From Diorhabda sublineata (taxonomy: Eukaryota > Arthropoda > Insecta > Coleoptera > Chrysomelidae): 64,000 bases of DNA. Below are positions 11,660-24,202 of this stretch, one piece after another (position 1 is the stretch's first letter; every line of letters starts with the position of its first letter). The DNA lies in assembly GCF_026230105.1 (NCBI RefSeq), contig NC_079481.1, forward strand, positions 29,648,489-29,712,488. Direction: 5' to 3'. Under the pieces are notes generated by a model that saw only the letters and a program-made list of their open reading frames with translations, was not told where the DNA came from and did not search any database. Position numbers and translations under genes: made by a program.

Positions 11660-12580
11660 AATTCCTGGTTTTTTTTTCAATACTTTGCCATACGGCTCGA
11701 TGTAATTCCATACTCCAATCTTTTGGAATTTCGAAGGGGTACTTTTCTTAATTTAATTCTTTATAAAAACTGCATGCAGATGTTTTTTATAAAAAATAAT
11801 GATTTCAATAGTAACAGCTAAACGTACTAAAGCTCGAGTTTTTACCATTTCGATTGTAATAACTTTTAGAATTTATTTCTTTTCGAAATTAGATCTTCGT
11901 TTTTGTTTTACACCCTGTATGTGCCGTTATCTTTCTCCCTATCTAAAATTACATCTAGCCTCAATATTGATATTAATGGGTTTTATTAGTAGAATATTGT
12001 GTTTCTCTTTGATATCGGAGTCCATTTCGAACACGACAGCTTACGAATATTATACTTTGTGACATTTGTGAGCTCACAATGAGGGAAATATAATGAATTT
12101 CCTTTTCTACAAATATTTTTTTTGTCACGTAATATAACCACCGTGTATGGTATAACAGAAACTGCCTGTATCTGAACTTATCTTCCATTACATCGATAAA
12201 CCACAACAGCTTTTCATCTCTAGATTAAATTACGAAGCTAATAGAAAGTTTTCCAGAACTTTCCAGGCCGCTGTTATAGAAAAAACAAGCGTATTAATGA
12301 TCTATCACCCAACTTGCAACCACCGACTACAATAAAATTTTCAAAAACCATCTTCCAATTGCCAACTTGCTAAGTATTGAACCTGGAGTTGGGAACTTGG
12401 AAGTAGAAACTCATACCATAGCTGATACGTCGTCCCCATCAAATTTGATCCTTGTTCAGCGATCTCAATCTTGTTCTAACTCAGATCCTTACGAAGTTGC
12501 ACCAAGGAGTCCAGTGAACTACAGTCCATCTTCAGTATAACCGTGCAATCGTTTCACAACCTTGTTCACTTCGTATTTTG
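11660..12580. other. no gene seen
   Basis: Short unrelated open frames on both strands (such as 11799-12062 and 11973-12206) show no recognisable domain or splice context. The 12250-12540 part is less AT-rich and could be old retroelement sequence, but no motif supports this. Confidence 0.45.
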
Positions 12581-12583
12581 TAT

Positions 12584-13182
12584 TCATCTAATTAATACCA
12601 ATCCTAGACTCCTTAACAGTTTCTCATACCCTTATTGAGTCCTATCTCCGATTTAATTTGAGCTACAAAAGGAAATTCTTTAAAAGATTCTTTGAATCCT
12701 TTTGACTAATTCTCCGATTTAGGAAGATCGTAACACTAACCAATCCACGTTCAGAATTAAAGGCTCGATACTTTACAATGCAAAAAAATGTATAATCATT
12801 CGCCAATTGAAAACAAATCGATATCTTTCCCTGGAAAGAACCCTCTATATTAATTTTCGATCATAAAGTGTTTCTCTGCATTTTTAAATTGTTTTATAGC
12901 TCAAAGACATGTCGAAACTCTAATTCATCTAATTAATAACAATCCTAGATTCCTTAGCAGTTTCTCATACCCTTATTGAGTCGTATACGAAAGGAATATC
13001 TTTGAAAGATTAAAAATTCTTCTGGCTCTTCCTTCTTTATTCATCTTTAAACCCTTTTGACTAATTCTCCGATTTAGGACTAACCAATCCACGTTCAGAA
13101 TTAAAGGCTCGATATTTTACAATGCAAAAAAATGTATAATCATTCGCCAATTGAAAACAAATCGATATCTTTTCCTGGAAAG
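12584..13182 (+). repeat. direct duplication of a ~255-bp segment
   Basis: The segment at about 12584-12837 (ATTCATCTAATTAATACCAA through ATCGATATCTTTCCCTGGAA) recurs at about 12920-13182 with substitutions and indels in the middle. The last ~100 bp (CCACGTTCAGAATTAAAGGC onward) are almost identical. An ~80-bp spacer separates the copies. No coding content was recognised. Confidence 0.8.
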
Positions 13183-13189
13183 GGTTTTC

Positions 13190-14020
13190 TTCCCTTTTTG
13201 GATGCTGGAAGCTTTTTGAAGCTGAAAAATTTTGGGTATTTGATATGCGACAGTTTAACGTTATCGAAAACGATCTAAAAAGAGTCGAATAACGAGAGAT
13301 GCGGATGCGGAGAATTTATTTAATAATATTGACAACAAAGATTGAGTGCGTTAATTTTAAAAGGATAATATCCCGAGTCCCCTCGTCCCTTTTATATCCG
13401 CAGCATTCACACTTCCACGGCATACATTATTCTCATTACATTCTCGCAGCTCTTAAAGACAATTGCGATTCGTAATAAACGTCTTTATTCTTAATTAAAG
13501 CAACACTAGCATTCCAAAGTACACTAACTACTAAAATCATCAGATCCTCCTAATGCGGCACACACATAACACGTAAGGAAAAGACACTTTCTACTAATGG
13601 CGACTAAGAAATTCTTAAAGGGAATTACTAAACTTTAGGCCTTTTGTGCCATCTAATGGATATGAAGAAGCTGAGGAGTTGTTTTTGGATATCTGTCTGA
13701 CGTATAATGTTTTCCTTCTATAACAAGTTATTTTCGAAAAGGGTTGAATAGTGTGTTATCCGACATTTTCATCGTGAAACGTTTTTTTATATATATATAT
13801 ATATAACTATCTGTATTGTATAACAAATAAATACCCTCACCGACATACAATAAAAACCCTTTGTGGATTTAAATTCTTGAAATTCGCTCCTTTGGGCTCG
13901 ACAAAGGGCATACGGGTAGATCAAGAAAAACTCTACACACAACAAGCATTTCTTGTTTAAACTCGCTTCCAGAAAAAAAAACGTTTACGTAGTTTTTCGT
14001 TTGGAATATGAATCTTTCTC
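13190..14020. other. no gene seen
   Basis: AT-rich sequence with a short TA tract near 13787-13804 and no motif-bearing open frame. Confidence 0.5.
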
Positions 14021-14024
14021 AAAA

Positions 14025-17000
14025 TGCTACTGAAATTAACGGTTTTTCAGCATAAAAAATAGTTTTTTAGTATTAAACTTCAATGCATTATTCGATAACA
14101 ATAATTAAACATCTAAAATTCATTATATAACTAAATAAATTTGAAAATTTGATTAGAATTTAGATAAACTAGTTTATCTTCGGTCTCTGAAGACAATAAC
14201 TTGGTTATCGAATCGCGCGTCAGTTTACGTCATCTGTCATCTGTCTCGATGAGTGATACCAACCTAAAATTCCCTTTTTAAAGCGCGAAATTCGATTTTT
14301 TTTATCGACTCGCTTCGACTCTAGGTGACGAAGCGCCCTCTCGAGCGGAGGTCGTTCAAAATTGGAAGCGTCGTTGATATGCTACTGAAATTAACGGTTT
14401 TTCAGCGTAAAAAATAGTTTTTTAGTATTAAACTTCAGTGCATTATTCGATAACAATAATTAAACATCTAAAATTTGTTATATAACTAAATAAATTTGAA
14501 AGTTTGATTGGAATTTAGGTAAACTAGTTTATTTTCGGTCTCTGAAGACAATAACTTGGTTATCGAATCGCGCGTCAGTTAACGTCATCTGTCATCTGTC
14601 TCGATGAGTGTTACCAACCTAAAATTCCCTTTTTAAAGCGCGAAATTCGAATTAAAATACTCACCTTGTGGAAATTCGAAAAAATATCACTAATACACAA
14701 ACTCAAAATTATTCTATGTGACGAAGCGCCATCTCGAGCGGAGATCGTTCAAAATTGAAAGCGTCGTTGATATGCTACTGAAATTAACGGTTTTTCAGCG
14801 TAAAAAATAGTTTTTTAGTATTAAACTTCAGTGCATTATTCGATAACAATAATTAAACATCTAAAATTTGTTATATAACTAAATAAATTTGAAAGTTTGA
14901 TTGGAATTTAGGTAAACTAGTTTATTTTCGGTCTCTGAAGACAATAACTTGGTTATCGAATCGCGCGTCAGTTAACGTCATCTGTCATCTGTCTCGATGA
15001 GTGTTACCAACCTAAAATTCCCTTTTTAAAGCGCGAAATTCGAATTAAAATACTCACCTTGTGGAAATTCGAAAAAATATCACTAATACACAAACTCAAA
15101 ATTATTCTATGTGACGAAGCGCCATCTCGAGCGGAGATCGTTCAAAATTGAAAGCGTCGTTGATATGCTACTGAAATTAACGGTTTTTCAGCGTAAAAAA
15201 TAGTTTTTTAGTATTAAACTTCAATGTATTATTCAATAACAATAATTAAACATCTAAAATTTGTTATATAACTAAATAAATTTGAAAGTTTGATTGGAAT
15301 TTAGGTAAACTAGTTTATTTTCGGTCTCTGAAGACGATAACTTGGTTATCGAATCGCGCGTCAGTTAACGTCATCTGTCATCTGTCTCGATGAGTGTTAC
15401 CAACCTAAAATTCCCTTTTTAAAGCGCGAAATTCGAATTAAAATACTCACCTTGTGGAAATTCGAAAAAATATCACTAATACACAAACTCAAAATTATTC
15501 TATGTGACGAAGCGCCATCTCGAGCGGAGATCGTTCAAAATTGAAAGCGTCGTTGATATGCTACTGAAATTAACGGTTTTTCAGCGTAAAAAATAGTTTT
15601 TTAGTATTAAACTTCAGTGCATTATTCGATAACAATAATTAAACATCTAAAATTTGTTATATAACTAAATAAATTTGAAAGTTTGATTGGAATTTAGGTA
15701 AACTAGTTTATTTTCGGTCTCTGAAGACGATAACTTGGTTATCGAATCGCGCGTCAGTTAACGTCATCTGTCATCTGTCTCGATGAGTGTTACCAACCTA
15801 AAATTCCCTTTTTAAAGCGCGAAATTCGAATTAAAATACTCACCTTGTGGAAATTCGAAAAAATATCACTAATACACAAACTCAAAATTATTCTATGTGA
15901 CGAAGCGCCATCTCGAGCGGAGATCGTTCAAAATTGAAAGCGTCGTTGATATGCTACTGAAATTAACGGTTTTTCAGCGTAAAAAATAGTTTTTTAGTAT
16001 TAAACTTCAGTGCATTATTCGATAACAATAATTAAACATCTAAAATTTGTTATATAACTAAATAAATTTGAAAGTTTGATTGGAATTTAGGTAAACTAGT
16101 TTATTTTCGGTCTCTGAAGACGATAACTTGGTTATCGAATCGCGCGTCAGTTAACGTCATCTGTCATCTGTCTCGATGAGTGATACCAACCTAAAATTCT
16201 ATTTGTAAAGCGCGAAATTCGAATTAAAATACTCAACTTGTGGAAATTCGAAAAAATATCACTAATACACAAACTCAAAATTATTCTATGTGACGAAGCG
16301 CCATCTCAAGCGGAGATCGTTCAAAATTGAAAGCGTCGTTGATATGCTACTGAAATTAACGGTTTTTCAGCGTAAAAAATAGTTTTTTAGTATTAAACTT
16401 CAATGCATTATTCGATAACAATAATTAAACATCTCAAATTCATTATATAACTAAATAAATTTGAAAATTTGATTAGAATTTAGGTAAACTAGTTTATCTT
16501 CGGTCTCTGAAGACAATAACTTGGTTATCGAATCGCGCGTCAGTTAACGTCATCTGTCATCTGTCTCGATGAGTGTTACCAACCTAAAATTCCCTTTTTA
16601 AAGCGCGAAATTCGAATTAAAATACTCACCTTGTGGAAATTCGAAAAAATATCACTAATACACAAACTCAAAATTATTCTATGTGACGAAGCGCCATCTC
16701 GAGCGGAGATCGTTCAAAATTGAAAGCGTCGTTGATATGCTACTGAAATTAACGGTTTTTCAGCGTAAAAAATAGTTTTTTAGTATTAAACTTCAATGTA
16801 TTATTCAATAACAATAATTAAACATCTAAAATTTGTTATATAACTAAATAAATTTGAAAGTTTGATTGGAATTTAGGTAAACTAGTTTATTTTCGGTCTC
16901 TGAAGACGATAACTTGGTTATCGAATCGCGCGTCAGTTAACGTCATCTGTCATCTGTCTCGATGAGTGTTACCAACCTAAAATTCCCTTTTTAAAGCGCG

Positions 17001-17843
17001 AAATTCGAATTAAAATACTCACCTTGTGGAAATTCGAAAAAATATCACTAATACACAAACTCAAAATTATTCTATGTGACGAAGCGCCATCTCGAGCGGA
17101 GATCGTTCAAAATTGAAAGCGTCGTTGATATGCTACTGAAATTAACGGTTTTTCAGCGTAAAAAATAGTTTTTTAGTATTAAACTTCAATGCATTATTCG
17201 ATAACAATAATTAAACATCTAAAATTTGTTATATAACTAAATAAATTTGAAAGTTTGATTGGAATTTAGGTAAACTAGTTTATTTTCGGTCTCTGAAGAC
17301 GATAACTTGGTTATCGAATCGCGCGTCAGTTAACGTCATCTGTCATCTGTCTCGATGAGTGTTACCAACCTAAAATTCCCTTTTTAAAGCGCGAAATTCG
17401 AATTAAAATACTCACCTTGTGGAAATTCGAAAAAATATCACTAATACACAAACTCAAAATTATTCTATGTGACGAAGCGCCATCTCGAGCGGAGATCGTT
17501 CAAAATTGAAAGCGTCGTTGATATGCTACTGAAATTAACGGTTTTTCAGCGTAAAAAATAGTTTTTTAGTATTAAACTTCAATGCATTATTCGATAACAA
17601 TAATTAAACATCTAAAATTTGTTATATAACTAAATAAATTTGAAAGTTTGATTGGAATTTAGGTAAACTAGTTTATTTTCGGTCTCTGAAGACGATAACT
17701 TGGTTATCGAATCGCGCGTCAGTTAACGTCATCTGTCATCTGTCTCGATGAGTGATACCAACCTAAAATTCCCTTTTTAAAGAGCGAAATTCGAATTAAA
17801 ATACTCAACTTGTGGAAATTCGAAAAAATATCACTAATACACA
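14025..17843 (+). repeat. 393-bp tandem satellite array, about 10 copies
   Basis: The anchor TGCTACTGAAATTAACGG occurs at 14025, 14380, 14773, 15166, 15559, 15952 and then at 393-bp steps to 17524. The first unit is 355 bp because it has a different junction. Each unit contains a conserved CTGAAGA-hairpin-GAA motif (for example at 15721) and a GC-rich ACGAAGCGCCATCTCGAGCG segment. Unit variants differ in phase along the array: 14025 resembles 16345, and 15166 resembles 16738 in sharing CAATGTATTATTCAATAAC. This shows block-wise exchange. No long open frame exists. The last copy ends near 17843 in unrelated sequence. Confidence 0.93.
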
Positions 17844-17859
17844 ATAAAACTTGCAATAT

Positions 17860-19655
17860 TGTTATTGAGCAACTTAAAACAATGTCTTACAGCTCCCATA
17901 GGAAAGGTAATTCATAAAAAATAAGTTGATTATAGATTGGGAATGGATTTATTTCAATTGGATCTAATAAAGGATTTATATTCTCCGCAGGGATTTTCTT
18001 TATAACAAATCCTGCGAGTTTAATATACATATTGATGTATTTGAATGTAGAATTTTATTTTTGCATAAACAACAAAAATGATAATTTGTTTACAATCATC
18101 GGATATTTGGTTCAACCAAAACGGTATGTCTCCCGTTGGTGATATTTGTACTGAATACTGAGTGATTTTAGAAAGCAAATCAATGGAGAGTTTCAGTATT
18201 TTCCCGAAGTATGATTCATTTTGAAACTCCTCAAAATATCCATCCATTTTCTGGTACAAGATGCAATAAGGAAAAGACCTTCTTCGAGGATGTGGCCGTA
18301 CTTAACGGTTACAAAAATTGTGAATAGGTTAATCAATCGTCTTAGATTTAGGAAATCTCTGGGTGGAACCACTTTTTTCCAAACCCAAAATGAAAAACAA
18401 GAGCTATAACTCGTCGCCAAACAAGCTCGAATATATATCAGAAACGAATTTCTAGAATTCTAGAAAGTAAACAAACTTTTTGAGATATCTTGTAAAAAAA
18501 TATAAACAAATCCCTGATATGATAGAAAATATAAACACAAACATCAAACGAACCACTTTTTTCAAAAACTAGTATGAAAACGAAGGAAAATTTGCTCTGG
18601 GTAGTATATTGGGCAGACTAAGAGAACCGTTTGTGTACGGTTTAAAGAGCACATAATTCGTTTCCATGACATAAATATTAATAATGTAAAATTGTTCAAA
18701 AATGTATCCAATAATAAAATGTAATTGTTGATTAAATAGGGACAAAGGGCCAAATTCTTACAGCCCACTCTATAGTTTAATAGTCAAGGAATGAATGTGA
18801 AGATACCCGCCAAGTTTTTTTTCGAAGGAGAAGGTTTATCGGTGGAAAAATTTAGTATAAAACAGGTATAAAACAAGTCATAAGATTTTAGTTTCCCATT
18901 GATGTGCAGAATTATTTTAAAATTTTTTTTTTTTTCAAATAGTGGAAAAAGGTGGATTTTCAGGTAGGATGAGGATTTTTTTTCGACGTTAGAACGTTTT
19001 GGGGAGCCCCTTTTGTGTGTAATAAAATAAAAATTAGTGTAAATTATTCTAAAACACATTCCAGAAATGATTTAACGCGTACCCTAAATTCTGTGGAAAA
19101 TTAGATTTTCCTAATGGCAGTATACGTCATCTTTTGTGAAAACGAAACGTATTGGTGTCATTATACGGGCTGAATGACAATGGCGAGAAATCACGCCAAC
19201 CATGTATCGCGTTTGTTTAGTACGTCCTTTGAAGGACAGTTCGTCGTATAAAAGGCAAGAAAATGTATGGCCCGGGGTTAAAATGTTAATAGCTAGGTGA
19301 TTTCTTTGATTTTAGGTCTCGTGTTGCTTTATTTCCAACAATAATGTCCAGAGTACCTAAAATATTTCATAGGCTCAAAGGCCAATTTCAAAAACGCCGC
19401 GTCCATAACGAAATTATAAATGTAGTCAAGAAAATCCAATATTATTTAATTATCGAATTCTATGGGGTAATTTTGATTTATTTATTCGCGAGTAAAGTAT
19501 TTTTGAAATACGAATACGAATTTGTACATAGAAAATCTTTAAAATCCACAATTTACTGTCCTTTTATATCGTTTTCTTTCTAACTTTTAAGCGCTGTTAC
19601 TCGAAAACGCACAATTTTCTTCTTGGCACAATCAGATTCCAAAGAAATATAATTG
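17860..19655. other. unassigned stretch
   Basis: On the minus strand, 18420-18020 holds two overlapping open frames that may be one frameshifted relic, ending with a segment near LLSKITQYSVQISPTGDIPF. I do not recognise the family. At 19249 there is a TATAAAAGGC word followed by an AG acceptor-like site at 19314 and a 79-codon frame at 19344, but no conserved motif supports a gene. Confidence 0.35.
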
Positions 19656-19659
19656 AAAT

Positions 19660-20530
19660 ATGAACTTGATGGATTTTAGACTTTTTGTAGTAATCTGTTA
19701 ACGTTCCAGGATTTTGATAGCGATTTTCCATCAAGGAAATGTCCCGATGAAATCTTCAACTTTGTTCGTCACACACAGTACACAAATTATCGTGGAAAAA
19801 ATCCAGGTGTTGGTGCATTTTTAAAAACATTGATTGGGTTTTTTCCGCTTTATAGTTTCCTCGGAAATTTTCATTCATAAAACTTTTCCAGGTGACTTTT
19901 TCCAGATCATTCGGCTTTCTTTCAAACGTTATATCCTTCAGTAAATCCCCTAGTGATGGACAAATATTTTCTCTTTAATTTTTGCCAGCTGCTGGTTCCG
20001 GAAATTCCAACTAAGAATCTAGCTGGTACCAAATTTTTCATTAGAGCGTTCACTAAAGGATAATTTGTAACATTCTTCGGCTCTAAACTGGTTCATACTT
20101 TCTTTATATAGTGTCCTTGCTGTCCCAATCGCTAATGAAACAACAATATTTTGTGCAACCAAGCAAAACAGCAATGACTTTAAAATCTTCATAATTTTTC
20201 CAACAAGGAACTTCATATTAGAACCACGAGCAACTGGTACTGAAGGATATTTGTTTTAGTCGTACAGAAAACTGTTTTTAAACTAGTTTTTGGGTAGTTG
20301 ATGAAAAATAACTGGATCAAATTCAAAATAACGTAAATCGCCACAGGAATGTTATTACAGTAGACTAAATAATCTGATTTAGAAAAGTAAGTTGTCGTTT
20401 CATCACCACGTTGTCGGAAATAAGAAATTTTCGTACCAGGAAGCAGTAAAATCAAATCTAAATCCTGAAAGTTCAGCTAGACAAATTCAATTGACGTACT
20501 AAATCATTTAAATGACTTTTGAGGTTGACG
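19660..20530 (-). pseudogene. decayed copy of an uncharacterised arthropod-amplified gene family
   Basis: Minus-strand fragments line up, in order, with a protein family I recall from many arthropod and some other invertebrate genomes but cannot name. Pieces are VNLKSHLNDLVRQLNLSS (20530-20475), then LPGTKISYFRQRG and YFSKSDYLVYCNNIP (within 20455-20213). After a gap come KIKEKIFV, PSLGDLLKDITFERKP, LEKVTWKSF and MHQHLDFFHDNLCTVCDEQS, a stop codon, and RFHRDISLMENRYQ (19960-19670). The ERFHQDIxxMExRYQG-like block near the end is diagnostic in my memory of the family. Stops, frameshifts and an internal deletion before MHQHLDFF show the copy is dead. The family's many copies suggest a mobile-element link, but its function is unknown to me. 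Confidence 0.65.
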
Positions 20531-21050
20531 GTTTATAACAAAATTCCTGATTTTCTGCTTGATCTGGAAGCAGGATCAAAAAATTGGATGTCACTTAACG
20601 AGGGTACATTAAGACAAAGTATACAATCACCAAATCTACGTGATACCAATCGGAATGTTTGTTTATTGTACCTTACAGAATTGTTTCTAATTTTCCGAAA
20701 AAAAAAAAAAAAATCAACTCAACTCTCGTATCCAATCATCTTAAACAACGTTTAGTACACATTTTTCTTATTTCTCTCCGAAGAGCCCTTGGTATCCCCC
20801 GAGGTATACGCCAAGGAATGGAACTCATTACATACTATTTTTACGGTTACATAAGAAACTGCATTTTATTGCTACGTCGGAGAAGTGTACAAGAAAAATT
20901 AATTACTTGTTACCGATCCAATTATAAATCATCAGCCATTAAAGGGGGTTCCAATTGACGAAAATCCGCTTTTAAAATATATTTCCATGTGCAATTATTG
21001 AATTCCATATTTACTTTAATTGTTTTCTTATTGATAAGATAGTCAATTAC
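20531..21050. other. no gene seen
   Basis: Contains a run of about 15 A residues near 20700 and short open frames without motifs. It could be the upstream part of the decayed gene copy, but nothing supports this. Confidence 0.4.
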
Positions 21051-21053
21051 TAA

Positions 21054-22460
21054 CCATTAACCAACAGATCATTATTTAAACAATCAGAATTCATTTCGTA
21101 AGGGTATGATCTGATTAATCCCCTTCACACGTTTTTTTCCATCGATCTAAGCAGTGCTGGAAGTCTTCTTTGGTGAGGGTCTTCAGAAGCTCCGTTTTAC
21201 CGCTTCCATCGACTCGAATCGGGTCCCTTTCGAAGCAGATCTTTTTCTAACCTTGCAAGGAAATCTAAGCAGACCAGTTGACGCTAGAGCTTTTGGTCAT
21301 CGGCGTTTATAACCTCGACAATCATCCGGATGGTCGTTTGGTCACTATTTCTGGAATTGAAACAGTCACTGGGCTCACACCATTCAAAAAACACGCGCAC
21401 CAGATAGAGGATTGTCTCCATATGCTTTTACTACAAGTTATAGCATTTAATCTGAGTTTTTTCACAATTTAACTAGCAAAGTTCTAACCGAATAATGTCT
21501 AAGATAAGAACCCAGTGCACAAACACCAACGGTAGAGCTACTACAACCACCCAATCGTTAATTTACTAACCATTAACCAACAGATCATTATTTAAACAAT
21601 CAGAATTCATTTCGTAAGGGTATGATCTGATTAATCCCCTTCACACGTTTTTTTCCATCGATCTAAGCAGTGCTGGAAGTCTTCTTTGGTGAGGGTCTTC
21701 AGAAGCTCCGTTTTACCGCTTCCATCGACTCGAATCGGGTCCCTTTCGAAGCAGATCTTTTTCTAACCTTTCGAGGAAATCTAAGCAGACCCTAGAACTT
21801 TTGGTCAAGCATTAACAGCTTCGACAATCATTCGGATGGTCATTTGGTTGATTTTGGTCACTGTTTCTGGAATTGAAACAGTCACTGGGCTCACGCCATT
21901 CAAAAAACACGCGCACCAGATAGAGGATTGTCTCCATATGCTTTTACTACAAGTTATAGCATTTAATCTGAGTTTTTTCACAATTTAACTAGCAAAGTTC
22001 TAACCGAATAATGTCTAAGATAAGAACCCAGTGCACAAACACCAACGGTAGAGCTACTACAACCACCCAATCGTTAATTTACTAACCATTAACCAACAGA
22101 TCATTATTTAAACAATCAGAATTCATTTCGTAAGGGTATGATCTGATTAATCCCCTTCACACGTTTTTTTCCATCGATCTAAGCAGTGCTGGAAGTCTTC
22201 TTTGGTGAGGCTCCGTTTTACCGCTTCCATCGACTCAAATCGTGTCCCTTTCGAAGCAGATCTTTTTCTAACCTTTCAAGGAAATCTGAGCAGACCAGTT
22301 GACGCTAGAGCTTTTGGTCATCGTCGTTTATAACCTCGGTAATCATCCGGATGGTCGTTTGGTTGATTTCGGTCACTGTTTCTGGAATTGAACTAGCAAA
22401 GTTCTAACTGGATAATGTCTAAGATAAACACACAGTCCACAGACGCAAATACAACCATCC
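21054..22460 (-). repeat. 516-bp tandem repeat derived from a deleted mariner element, three copies
   Basis: ACCATTAACCAACAGATCAT begins at 21054, 21569 and 22085, giving a ~516-bp period; the third copy is truncated and diverged. Each unit contains, on the minus strand, the same mariner pieces as the relic at 7014-7440: FESMEAVKRSF, TLTKEDFQHCLDRWKK and the IPETV/INQTTIRM region. The third copy lacks about 20 bp in the C-terminal part. The element therefore lost its catalytic core first and was then amplified head-to-tail. Confidence 0.85.
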
Positions 22461-22469
22461 AATCATTAA

Positions 22470-23785
22470 TCTGAAGTCGGTTATCGTAGATGCAACGTAG
22501 ACAACATTTATGATTTGACCTGGTGGAAAGTTCAACCCCAGCGACGACTAGGAGGTTGTTCGTGAAGCGACGATGACCAAGACGTTGAGAACCATCGAGG
22601 CTTCATTATTCTTGGTAATAATATCGAAATATCGGTCGAAATAACGCGTCATCCTGTACGAATTAGAATTTTCCGTTTGACGCGACGATTTTCGTCCTAT
22701 CGAAATTTGTATTCAACGGGGCTCGTCTTCGTATTATTTACATCGAAATACCAAAATTTCTAAGTAAAACGAAACGTGGTAATTCGGCTTTATATATTTT
22801 ATTACAAAGGAAGAGACCCTATCTGCACTGACACCTCTCCTTATAACCATTCAAACGTTTCGTTTCGGTTTCTTCGAAACCCCACGACGGCAATAATATC
22901 GTCGTCTCTTTTTATCTAAATACCGAAAATATTGAGAGAAAAAGATAACGTCGTCACACCTGAAGCGAACAACAGACGAAACGTGGATAAAATAATTACG
23001 CCAAATCATTACGATGCAAATTTTCTTTAACTTCTATATCCGCTGTTTGCAAAACAGAGTTTCTTGGAATAATATTCCGGATTAATTCGGGATATCTAAG
23101 AGTAGATCAGTCGGTAATGTTTCTTATCCCTTTCGGTGCCTCCTCCCAAAGGAATTCTTTACTTTCGACAAACGAAATCGAGACGTTAGTCATAAACTCG
23201 AAAATCTATAAATATCTAGTTTTATTTCAATTCCGATTATCTTTCGAAAAAAATGTGTTCAAATTGGCAATTTGGCTCGTAACGTGACCTTCGGACCCAC
23301 AAGACCTAACTGCGAGAATTACCCACGGTAGACAAGAAGTTTTAGTTCCAAATTCACCAACGGGGAAAAGTAATCATGCTTTCGGTGTTTTTTCACGTAA
23401 AATTTGTTGTATTAGAGTCTAAATCAATCTTATTGTGTATATTTTAAGTGTAGAGTTTACGATTTTCATCTAAAACCGTTAAAGAAGAAATCTTCGACAG
23501 CTCGGTAGCCTTCCGGAAACTACCACGAAGCTCCGTTCATTTCGACCGAGGAGCGTGGTGAATAATCGAGAAACAACTCAAAGTTTACGTACAATACAAA
23601 ATAGTTCGGCTATTCGACTGTTTTTTTTTATATAGCATGACAATTTTTTTGTTTACATTATAAAGATGTGGTATAAGGTATTTAATAAATGTTTTATCAC
23701 TCTCAAATACGACTTGTTTCTCGAACTGTATTATCTAACTCCCCTTCTAACCACCCGCGGAGTTTAGCGAAGAATGAATATCGAA

Positions 23786-23816
<31 letters not shown>

Positions 23817-24195
23817 CTTCCGAAACGGCTATAAACCAAGTGGCTTTATATCTTTCCGTGCATATCAGATAGTTTTTAATGGCTGTATCCAATACTCCGA
23901 ATGGGTTTCTTTATTTTCGCGACGTCTTTTATCCAAATAAGAAATTGTCAGTCGCCAGAGGGTGAGTGACAATGTATAGATACATCGGAGGGTTTATTTG
24001 CATCAATTTATAATATATTTTAAATAACGAAACGTGAAAAATTCTCCATACAAGTATATTCAATATCTGGGATTTGTGTAAACAACAACACGAGTTTGTA
24101 GAAATGCTTTTTTGTCGAAAAAATTGTTACAATTTGTAGGGAAAACCTTGTAAAAACTAAAAAAAAAACAAACATACAGATAGAATAAACCACCA
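22470..24195. other. no gene seen
   Basis: Mixed-composition sequence with a TA microsatellite at 23789-23816 that generates a spurious Ile/Tyr repeat frame. No domain, RNA gene or TE motif recognised. Confidence 0.5.
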
Positions 24196-24202
24196 GCAAG
24201 AA

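Noticed and set aside
14025..17843. Complete hammerhead ribozyme in the 393-bp satellite
   Set aside because: The CTGAAGA-hairpin-GAA core is present, but no sequence complementary to the segment after GAA (TCGCGCG) lies in the right place upstream, and no stem I partner was found nearby. Only a motif resemblance is claimed.
19249..19583. TATAAAAGGC followed by an acceptor-like AG and a 79-codon frame
   Set aside because: No recognisable protein motif, no conserved start context and no downstream exon could be supported; a chance TATA word is likely in AT-rich DNA.
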